A stretch of DNA of 38,234 nucleotides. Origin: JAUHWL01 sp964416385. GTDB taxonomy: Bacteria; Bacteroidota; Bacteroidia; Flavobacteriales; Schleiferiaceae. Location of the stretch: contig CAYQDW010000020.1 in assembly GCA_964416385.1 (NCBI GenBank), positions 1 through 38,234 on the forward strand, written 5' to 3'. How positions within the stretch are numbered: the stretch's first letter is position 1; each line of letters begins with the position of its first letter. A program made the translations under genes and the position numbers. The notes beneath the pieces are model-generated. The model was not told where the DNA came from. It made no database searches and saw only the letters and a list, made by a program, of their open reading frames with translations. Of the stretch, positions 1-6,197 are shown piece by piece.

Positions 1-1
1 A

Positions 2-1354
2 GGCTCTACAGAGCCATTCAGTTTTAATTATACAGTCGGTCCAAGTACAGGAGCAAATGCAAGCTGTAATGTTTTTTGGTGGGATAATGCAAAAAACGGT
101 GGCACGTTTTGGCAACCCGCAAATGGAACAATGGAAACGGCTTCAATGTCAACTTCAGATATTAAACCGTATACTATTTTCTTTAGTGCTGCTCAAGTAC
201 CCTGCATCATGACGATTACAGGCGAAATACCACAAGCCTTGCGCAATCCAAACAAGAAGTTAGCTTACCAAGCTGCAAGTGCCTCGGCCGGCAGCGATGT
301 GAGTTCTGGTTATGGTGCACCAAACTGGGTGGGTTCAAAAAATAAAGATGGTTGGAATTTCTATGCAAACCCCTACCTGTCTTTTGTAAGTACGGCAGAA
401 TTGATTAATAATTATGGTTCAGATATGACCGCTTTGAGTTCAACATCGGTTTACGCATGGCGGCCAAACCGTTTGGGAATTAATGATGTAAGTGGTAGTC
501 AAGGTAACTATCTTGTGCATAACGGCAGTACAGGAGATGCAAATGCAGCAAATATTCCCCCATTTCAAGCGGTTTTTATGCAAGCAAGCGGTAGTGGAGC
601 AAATACTGGTTTAAATATTGGTAAAAAGGCAAGAACAACGGGGATTTTAAACTCCGTTTTAAATAAGAAAAACAATCCTGTGGTTGCCCTTACTTTGGCT
701 AAAGACGATTCTGAATCTACCCCAGAAGCTGTATACCTAGATATTCGCAAGGCTGATTTTGAACTTTCACCAAGTGGCAAGTCGCGAAGTGATGCGCCTA
801 CTTATATGGCAGAGGGTCAGGTATTTGCCATTTTGCACGATTCAACATTTTACAAAATCAAAACTGTACACGAGCACGCAGATTCACTGCACCAAAAGGT
901 TTGCGTAACGCATAATGCTTCTGTAACAGATTTGGTTTTGCGCAATCATCCTGATTTTGACGAGTCTTATGTAAGTTTTCTCTATGATCGTTTTACAAAA
1001 ACGCTAACCAATCTTAACGAGAAAGCATATCATTTTAATAATGACGTAAGGGCTTATGAATACCGTTTTGATTGGTTTATTGTACCGCGCTCTAATACGT
1101 TTTTAATAGAAGCCATGCAAAATCCGCCAGGAGAAAATGTATGGGCAATTCCGTCTGATCGAGGTTTGACTTTGCAGGCCAATGAATTCTGGAAGTATCC
1201 AAGCAGTGAAGTAAACGTGTACGGACTATCAGGTGAATTAATTTTTTCTACCACAGGTAATGTGCAGAATATGTTTATTCCGAGCCGTGGTAAAACAGAA
1301 ATGGTAATTATTGTTATTGATGATGAAGTTTCTATAAAAGCAATTTTGCCTTAA
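2..1354 (+). CDS. C-terminal part of a large secreted protein with a divergent T9SS type A-like sorting domain (5' truncated)
   Basis: The frame is open from base 2, so this is the 3' end of a gene that begins outside the window; the first ATG at 131 is internal. About 450 residues are visible. They are rich in Ser, Thr, Asn and Gly, typical of exported surface proteins. The last 50 or so residues (from VNVYGLSGELIF to VSIKAILP) follow the pattern of type A T9SS C-terminal domains: a 'V.VY.LSG.L' strand, a short turn region, a 'PSRGKTEMVIIVI' strand and a final basic-hydrophobic strand. The domain is divergent, lacking the common Pro-Asn-Pro opening. The enzymatic or adhesive role is not recognisable from this part. 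A strong terminator follows. Likely surface-exposed or released through the type IX secretion system; that is inference. Confidence 0.7.
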   Translation, partial: GSTEPFSFNYTVGPSTGANASCNVFWWDNAKNGGTFWQPANGTMETASMSTSDIKPYTIFFSAAQVPCIMTITGEIPQALRNPNKKLAYQAASASAGSDVSSGYGAPNWVGSKNKDGWNFYANPYLSFVSTAELINNYGSDMTALSSTSVYAWRPNRLGINDVSGSQGNYLVHNGSTGDANAANIPPFQAVFMQASGSGANTGLNIGKKARTTGILNSVLNKKNNPVVALTLAKDDSESTPEAVYLDIRKADFELSPSGKSRSDAPTYMAEGQVFAILHDSTFYKIKTVHEHADSLHQKVCVTHNASVTDLVLRNHPDFDESYVSFLYDRFTKTLTNLNEKAYHFNNDVRAYEYRFDWFIVPRSNTFLIEAMQNPPGENVWAIPSDRGLTLQANEFWKYPSSEVNVYGLSGELIFSTTGNVQNMFIPSRGKTEMVIIVIDDEVSIKAILP

Positions 1355-1385
1355 AAAATAAGAGTATCTGTTATAGCATATAAAC

Positions 1386-1425
1386 AAGCGCGGCTGCCAT
1401 TTGGCAGCCGCGCTTCTCTTTTTTA
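1386..1425 (+). terminator. Strong intrinsic terminator, probably bidirectional
   Basis: A perfect 13-bp GC-rich stem (1386-1398 pairing 1403-1415) with a 4-nt ATTT loop is followed by CTCTTTTTTAA on the plus strand. It lies between two convergent genes and ends the gene at 2-1354. The minus-strand side is less U-rich (GTTTATAT) but may also stop the peptidase gene. Confidence 0.9.
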
Positions 1426-1469
1426 ATAACCAATGTTACGGGTAAATATCGCTAGGGGGATTCAGAAAT

Positions 1470-3593
1470 TTATTTCATACCCGCCAAGTCTAGTAAAAAG
1501 GCGTATTCCATAGCTGTTTCTTTGTAGGCCTCAAAGCGCCCACTTGCCCCACCATGTCCGGTATCCATATTACAAAACATAAGAAGCGGTTTGTTTTTGT
1601 TGGTACGTAACTCGCGCAGTTTTGCTACCCATTTGGCAGGTTCCCAATATTGCACTTGGCTATCATGAAGCCCCGTAGTTACAAGCAAAGCTGGATAATC
1701 GGCTCTTTTAACCTGATCATATGGTGAATAGCTGAGCATATATTTATAAAATGCTTCATCATTCGGGTTGCCCCATTCATCATATTCTCCCGTTGTGAGT
1801 GGGATGCTTTCATCTAGCATTGTTGTTACAACATCCACAAATGGAACAGCAGCAATAACCCCGTTAAAGAGTTCTGGCTTTAAATTAATTACCGCGCCCA
1901 TTAATAGGCCGCCTGCGCTACCGCCCATTGCAAAAAGCTTGTTTTTTGTGGTGTAGCCAGAATCTACAAGGTGTTCTGCGCACGCAATAAAGTCTGTAAA
2001 AGTGTTCATTTTGGTAAATAGCTTACCGTTGTCATACCACTGCCTACCCAAGTATTCGCCTCCGCGTATATGAGCAATGGCAAATACAAATCCCCGATCT
2101 AAAAGGCTTAATCGTGTTGCGCTAAAACTTGGGTCTATGGTTACACCATAACTACCATAGCCGTACAATAATAGCGGATTGCCAAAATCGTTTTTAAGGT
2201 CTTTTTTGTACACCAAAGAAATAGGCACTTTGGTCCCATCTGTTGCCGTTGCCCAAACCCGGTGGCTTTCATATTGGTTTTTATCATAGCCACCAACCAC
2301 TTCTTGCTCTTTTAGAATGGTTTTTTCATGCGTTCTTAAGTTATATTCTATAACAGAATTTGGGGTTGTTAGGCTGGTGTAGCCATAGCGCAATAATTCT
2401 GTGTCGTATTCTGGATTTGTACCCGTGTATGCCGTGTAGGTTTCTTCGCCAAAATCTATATAATGTGTTGTGCCATCATCCCACTTTTGGATACGCATTT
2501 GGGTTAAGCCGTTGCTGCGCTCTTCTACAACCATAAAATGTTTAAAGAGCTCCATGCCCCCAACAAGAACATCTTCGCGGTGAGGCAACACATCAATCCA
2601 ATTGTTTTGTGTTGTGGCGTTAAGCGGGGTGCGCATAATTTTAAAATTTGTTGCCCCGTCTGCATTTGTGCGGATATACCAATGGTCATTAAAATGCGCA
2701 ATGCCATACTCTAAATTGCGTTGGCGCGGCTGAAAAACCCGGAAAGTGCCGTCAGGGTTATCTGCTTCAAGAATGCGATATTCATCGCTTAGTGTTGCGC
2801 TACTGCCGATAATGAGATATTTTTTGCTCTTGGTTTTGTATACAAAAGTGGAGAATGTTTCATCTGCTTCATAGTAGACTTCAACGTCTGTTTGATCTGA
2901 GGTGCCAAGTTTATGCTTTAAAATACGCTCACTACGGAGTGTGATTTCATTTTTTCTACTATAAAAAAGAGTTTTATTGTCTTCTGCCCAAGTGGCGCCA
3001 CCAGTGGTGTTGGTGATAACCTCGTCTAATATTTCTCCTGTTTCAAGATTTTTAAAGTGGATGGTATAGATGCGCCTGCTTTGCGTATCAACCCCAAAGG
3101 CAATCATTTTTTTATCGGGCCGAATACTTAAGCCTGCAACCTGATAGTAGCTGTAGCCCTTTGCTAATTCGTTAACATCAAGCATGATTTCTTCTGGCGC
3201 TTCTAAGGTTTCTCGTTTTCTGCAATAAATCGGATATTCTTTATCGCCTTCAAAGCGTGTGTAATAATACCAACCATCAACTTTGTAGGGTACGCTGCTA
3301 TCATCTTTTTTAATGCGGCCAACCATTTCATCAAAAAGCTTTTGCTGCAAATCTTCTGTGCCTTTCATTATATGCTCTCGATAGGCATTCTCTGCATTTA
3401 GATAGGCAATTACTTCTGGGTTTTCACGATCATTTAACCAATAGTAATTATCAATCCGGGTATCGCCATGAATTTCTAGGCGGTGTGGAATTTTTTTAGC
3501 CTTGGGCTCAGTTAATACGGTTTTTTCGGGCATCGTTGTGCAATTTGAAAGGAACAAGGCAAAACTAATTGCTGAAACTAATTTTACATTCAT
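1470..3593 (-). CDS. Prolyl oligopeptidase family serine peptidase (S9A, oligopeptidase B-like)
   Basis: A 707-residue protein cleaving short peptides, most like oligopeptidase B (PtrB). The N-terminus has a hydrophobic segment followed by LSNC, a lipobox-like site with Asn at -1, so it may be a lipoprotein rather than cytosolic. Residues about 30-430 fit the seven-bladed propeller; the alpha/beta-hydrolase domain follows. The catalytic triad is visible: Ser559 in GGSAGG, Asp644 in GLHDSQV and His680 in DTGHGG. The Ser-Asp and Asp-His spacings (85 and 36) are close to those of E. coli PtrB. It stands alone, facing the dienoyl-CoA reductase gene divergently with only 38 bp between the starts, so the two promoters must be compact or overlap. 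Dipeptidyl-peptidase-type S9 members are less likely given the S9A-like N-terminus (PHRLEIHGDTRIDNYYWL). Confidence 0.93.
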   Translation of the reverse strand: MNVKLVSAISFALFLSNCTTMPEKTVLTEPKAKKIPHRLEIHGDTRIDNYYWLNDRENPEVIAYLNAENAYREHIMKGTEDLQQKLFDEMVGRIKKDDSSVPYKVDGWYYYTRFEGDKEYPIYCRKRETLEAPEEIMLDVNELAKGYSYYQVAGLSIRPDKKMIAFGVDTQSRRIYTIHFKNLETGEILDEVITNTTGGATWAEDNKTLFYSRKNEITLRSERILKHKLGTSDQTDVEVYYEADETFSTFVYKTKSKKYLIIGSSATLSDEYRILEADNPDGTFRVFQPRQRNLEYGIAHFNDHWYIRTNADGATNFKIMRTPLNATTQNNWIDVLPHREDVLVGGMELFKHFMVVEERSNGLTQMRIQKWDDGTTHYIDFGEETYTAYTGTNPEYDTELLRYGYTSLTTPNSVIEYNLRTHEKTILKEQEVVGGYDKNQYESHRVWATATDGTKVPISLVYKKDLKNDFGNPLLLYGYGSYGVTIDPSFSATRLSLLDRGFVFAIAHIRGGEYLGRQWYDNGKLFTKMNTFTDFIACAEHLVDSGYTTKNKLFAMGGSAGGLLMGAVINLKPELFNGVIAAVPFVDVVTTMLDESIPLTTGEYDEWGNPNDEAFYKYMLSYSPYDQVKRADYPALLVTTGLHDSQVQYWEPAKWVAKLRELRTNKNKPLLMFCNMDTGHGGASGRFEAYKETAMEYAFLLDLAGMK

Positions 3594-3631
3594 TTTTGTG
3601 TACTTTGGATTCCAATTGAAAGTAATAAAAT

Positions 3632-4510
3632 ATGAATTATAAAGCGGGTATGCTTCGCGAAGGAGCGCTGGAAGGTAAGGTAATTGTGATTACCGGAGGA
3701 GGTACGGGATTAGGACGAAGCATGGGGGCATATTTTTTACAGCTCGGTGCAAAATTGGTGATTACCAGTAGGAAACAAGACGTACTCTCAAAGGCAGCAG
3801 AAGAAATGATGCAGCAATATGGTGGCGAAGTACTGCCTGTTGTATGTGATGTGCGTCATTATGATCAGGTTGAAAATCTGGTAGAAACAAGTATGGCACA
3901 TTTTGGCAAGGTAGATTGCGTGCTAAACAATGCCGCGGGTAACTTTGTGAGTCCAACAGAACGGCTTAGCCCAAATGCCTTTGATGCGGTGATAGATATT
4001 GTGCTTAAAGGCTCAAAAAATGTAACCTTGGCTTTTGGTAAAACCTGGATTGATCGCCAAGAACGCGACAAACTCTTCGTAAACATTGTTACCACGTATG
4101 CATGGACTGGGAGCAGTTTTGTGGTGCCTAGCGCTATGGCTAAAGCAGGCGTGCTGGCAATGACGCGCAGTTTGGCAGTAGAATGGGCTAAATATGGTAT
4201 ACGCAGCAATGCCATCGCGCCAGGCCCATTTCCAACCAAAGGGGCATGGAGTAGGCTCTTTCCGGGTGATATTCAAGAAAAGTTAGACCTGGTTAATCAG
4301 ATTCCGTTACGCCGGGCCGGTGATCACCAAGAATTGGCCAATTTGGCTGCTTACATGGTAAGTGATTTTGCCGCATTTATGAATGGTGAAGTGGTTACGC
4401 TAGATGGCGGTGAATGGCTCCAAGACGCGGGGCAGCTTAACTTTTTAGATATTTTAACGCCAGAGCAATGGGATTTTTTAGCCAAGCTCGCCAAGCCTAA
4501 GGGCTCTTAG
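3632..4510 (+). CDS. 2,4-dienoyl-CoA reductase, SDR superfamily (DECR1-type)
   Basis: NADPH-dependent reduction of 2,4-dienoyl-CoA during beta-oxidation of polyunsaturated fatty acids. A 292-residue SDR with the cofactor loop TGGGTGLG at 21-28. It lacks the ordinary YxxxK pair; instead it carries the DECR arrangement: Asn104 in AAGNFVSPTERLSPN, Tyr156 in TTYAWTGS and Lys171 in AMAKAGV. The Tyr-Lys distance is 15, as I recall for human DECR1 (Tyr199, Lys214). Long stretches (FVVPSA, SLAVEWAKYG, NAIAPGP, LANLAAYM) and the ending PKGS also match DECR1. This is the mitochondrial SDR type, not the flavin/iron-sulfur FadH type of E. coli. Start taken at the ATG at 3632; Met7 is an alternative. The next gene, a phosphodiesterase, follows after 76 bp and could be co-transcribed. 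Confidence 0.88.
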   Translation: MNYKAGMLREGALEGKVIVITGGGTGLGRSMGAYFLQLGAKLVITSRKQDVLSKAAEEMMQQYGGEVLPVVCDVRHYDQVENLVETSMAHFGKVDCVLNNAAGNFVSPTERLSPNAFDAVIDIVLKGSKNVTLAFGKTWIDRQERDKLFVNIVTTYAWTGSSFVVPSAMAKAGVLAMTRSLAVEWAKYGIRSNAIAPGPFPTKGAWSRLFPGDIQEKLDLVNQIPLRRAGDHQELANLAAYMVSDFAAFMNGEVVTLDGGEWLQDAGQLNFLDILTPEQWDFLAKLAKPKGS

Positions 4511-4586
4511 TGAGTAGTTTTTAATGGCTTAAAAGGAGAAATATCCACCATAAAAAAACAGACTTAAACGCAAACTTTTTGAGTTA

Positions 4587-5492
4587 GTGATTGTGCAAAG
4601 AGTACTCATAATTTTTCTTGTCTTATGCATGGCTTGTAAACCAGAACATAAATCTATTGATGTGCAAGGTCATCGTGGCTGCCGCGGTTTATTGCCAGAA
4701 AACACCATTCCAGCATTTATAAAGGCAGTAGAATTGGGGGTAAATACACTAGAGCTAGATGTAATAATAAGCGGAGATGATCAGGTGGTGGTGAGCCATG
4801 AAGCGCTTCTGAATCCTAAAATTTGTATGTCGCCAACTGGCCAACCAATACAACAGGATGAGGTATTTAACCTTTATCAAATGCCTTATGAAGAAATTGC
4901 GCATTGCGATTGTGGAAGTTTAGGTCATCCAGATTTTGATGCCCAGCAAAAATTACCTGTGGTAAAACCACTGCTAAAAGATGTGATTATTGCGGTAAAA
5001 AACTATTGCGAAGAAAATGCTTTGCCATTGCCAAGTTTTAATGTGGAGATTAAAAGTAATGTGCACCATGTTTTTCTTTATCATCCGCCTATAAGTGAAT
5101 TTGCTAACCGCGTAATGTCTGTATTAAACGAAGCGTTAGCATATAGTCAATTCACCATACAAAGTTTTGATATTACCACCTTGCAATACGTGCATGCCGC
5201 TTATCCAGATGTGCGCTTAGCTTTTCTGGTGGATGAACAACATGTTTCACCAAGAGAAATAGATGCTATTCTAGAAAAATTAGGTTTCACACCTGCCATT
5301 TATAGCTGTTATTATAAGATGTTGAAAATTGAAACCGTTCTGTATCTACAAAAAAAGGGAATGCTGGTAATACCTTGGACTGTTAATGATTTAGAGGATA
5401 TGCACACCATGCTAAGTCTAGGTGTTGATGGTATTATTACAGATTACCCAGATCGGCTTTTGGAGGTACTTAATAGTTCCTCACATAATTAA
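4587..5492 (+). CDS. Glycerophosphodiester phosphodiesterase, probable lipoprotein
   Basis: Hydrolyses deacylated phospholipid headgroups to sn-glycerol 3-phosphate plus an alcohol. The 301-residue protein starts with GTG (4587; a second GTG at 4593 is equally possible). A short hydrophobic segment ends in a lipobox-like CMAC (Cys17), so periplasmic membrane anchoring is likely. The GDPD TIM barrel shows His29-Arg30 in QGHRGCRGLLPENT, metal ligands Glu56 and Asp58 in LELDV, and His71 in VVSHE. The later 'NVEIKS' strand supplies another catalytic acid and Lys, and the C-terminus has the family strand 'VNDLEDMHTMLSLGVDGIITDYPD'-like region (Trp-Thr-Val-Asn to Asp-Tyr-Pro). Family membership is firm; substrate is not determinable. 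No terminator is evident before the Cys-rich gene 61 bp downstream. Confidence 0.92.
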   Translation: MIVQRVLIIFLVLCMACKPEHKSIDVQGHRGCRGLLPENTIPAFIKAVELGVNTLELDVIISGDDQVVVSHEALLNPKICMSPTGQPIQQDEVFNLYQMPYEEIAHCDCGSLGHPDFDAQQKLPVVKPLLKDVIIAVKNYCEENALPLPSFNVEIKSNVHHVFLYHPPISEFANRVMSVLNEALAYSQFTIQSFDITTLQYVHAAYPDVRLAFLVDEQHVSPREIDAILEKLGFTPAIYSCYYKMLKIETVLYLQKKGMLVIPWTVNDLEDMHTMLSLGVDGIITDYPDRLLEVLNSSSHN

Positions 5493-5553
5493 TACCAACA
5501 ATTTATTACATTGGTCAACCGAAAAATGTATTAATCATAAACGCTAAATAGCT

Positions 5554-5838
5554 ATGTTAAAGAAAAGTTTATTGGCCTTAGCCACCACCTTAACACTTGG
5601 TGTTTTTGTATTACAAGCCATGCCGGCATTAGCAACAAACGCCACTACTACCCAAATGGCAGCAGAGGGTGAATGTGAAAAATGTGGAAGTAAGGAATGC
5701 AAGGGCTCATGTGGAGAAGCCAAAGAAGAAGCCAAAGCCGAAGAAAAAAAGAGTTGTTCTTCTGGCGAAAGTAAATCTGCTTGCTGCGCGCATGGTCAAA
5801 GTAAGAAAGAGGCCAAAGCCGAAGAAAAAAAGAAATAA
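5554..5838 (+). CDS. Small exported Cys-rich, Lys/Glu-repeat protein of unknown function
   Basis: A 94-residue protein not recognised as a named family. Residues 1-27 form a clear signal peptide ending PALA. The mature part is only about 67 residues and has seven Cys (41, 44, 49, 53, 68, 77, 78) in CEKCGSKECKGSC and SACCAHG, plus His80. These are separated by charged Ala/Lys/Glu segments. A 21-bp identical DNA repeat at 5731-5751 and 5812-5832 encodes AKAEEKK twice, 81 bp apart, so the frame is kept. The CxxC, CxxxxC and CC pattern suggests metal binding or redox linkage in the periplasm; that is inference. It sits between a phosphodiesterase gene and a strong terminator. Overlapping open frames on both strands here are products of the Lys-rich codon bias. 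Confidence 0.75.
   Translation: MLKKSLLALATTLTLGVFVLQAMPALATNATTTQMAAEGECEKCGSKECKGSCGEAKEEAKAEEKKSCSSGESKSACCAHGQSKKEAKAEEKKK
5731..5832 (+). repeat. Pair of identical 21-bp direct repeats inside the Cys-rich gene
   Basis: Copies at 5731-5751 and 5812-5832 are identical, spaced 81 bp (27 codons) apart, and both are read in frame as AKAEEKK. They point to an internal duplication and could allow slippage or recombination that changes protein length. Confidence 0.85.
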
Positions 5839-5860
5839 AAACGAGAAGTCGTTTTTGTTG

Positions 5861-5899
5861 AAACCCGAAGTGCAAACGTACTTCGGGTTTTTTATTTTA
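5861..5899 (+). terminator. Intrinsic terminator after the Cys-rich gene
   Basis: AAACCCGAAG (5861-5870) pairs perfectly with CTTCGGGTTT (5881-5890) around a 10-nt loop, followed by TTTATTTT. It separates the Cys-rich gene from the riboswitch-controlled unit. Confidence 0.88.
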
Positions 5900-5956
5900 A
5901 ACCGAGCAGGTTAATCAAACCAAAAGGCGTGCTAAAAACTTTCTATAAGAATTCAG

Positions 5957-5987
5957 TTTGCAGGTCTAAAGTGTACCATTACCTTTG
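5957..5987 (+). promoter_or_regulatory. Bacteroidota-type promoter of the riboswitch/receptor transcript
   Basis: TTTG at 5957-5960, then 19 bp, then TACCTTTG at 5980-5987. This matches the Bacteroidota housekeeping pattern (-33 TTTG, -7 TAnnTTTG). A start a few bases beyond 5987 coincides with the 5' strand of riboswitch helix P1 (5993), which supports both calls. Confidence 0.75.
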
Positions 5988-5992
5988 ACCCA

Positions 5993-6134
5993 TATCTCAT
6001 AGGGGTGCCCGCAGAGGTTAAGAGTTAAAAGCTAAGTCGTTTTAGGATTAAGACTAAGAACTAAAGACTCAAAACTCATGATAGGGCTGAGATTATACCC
6101 ATTGAACCTGGGCGGGTAATGCCGCCAAGGGATG
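5993..6134 (+). ncRNA. TPP (THI-box) riboswitch with enlarged P3 arm
   Basis: The conserved core is plain: AGGGGTGCCC at 6001-6010, GGGCTGAGAT at 6084-6093, ACCCATTGAACCTG at 6097-6110, and GGCGGGTAATGCCGCCAAGGGATG to 6134. P1 can form between ATCTC (5994-5998) and GGGAT (6129-6133). P3 starts as GCCC (6007-6010) with GGGC (6084-6087), but about 73 nt (6011-6083) are inserted where many TPP riboswitches have a short loop. The insert is A-rich and can extend the arm: GAGTT (6022-6026) with AACTC (6073-6077), AGTC (6035-6038) with GACT (6066-6069), TTTAG (6041-6045) with CTAAA (6061-6065). Binding of thiamin pyrophosphate should repress the receptor gene 63 nt downstream. Confidence 0.93.
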
Positions 6135-6156
6135 TTTAACTAAAAATTAATTCCAG

Positions 6157-6179
6157 CGAGTAATTGCCCCGTTACTTCG
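6157..6179 (+). promoter_or_regulatory. Hairpin between TPP aptamer and start codon, possible expression platform
   Basis: CGAGTAA (6157-6163) can pair with TTACT-T-CG (6172-6179) with one bulged T. There is no U-tract, so it does not look like an intrinsic terminator; control of translation is more plausible. The region 6135-6197 otherwise shows no element I recognise. Confidence 0.35.
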
Positions 6180-6197
6180 TGATAAAACTAAGTTATC

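Noticed and set aside
3865..4276. Overlapping minus-strand frames within the dienoyl-CoA reductase gene
   Set aside because: Shadow frames of a well-supported gene with conserved catalytic residues.
5648..5914. Open frames on both strands across the Cys-rich gene and its terminator
   Set aside because: They are produced by the Lys/Glu codon repeats, lack signal peptides and run through the terminator stem.
6011..6083. Short repeated words in the riboswitch insert as a possible CRISPR remnant
   Set aside because: Repeats are short, unequal and lie inside a defined TPP aptamer; no regular spacers or cas genes.
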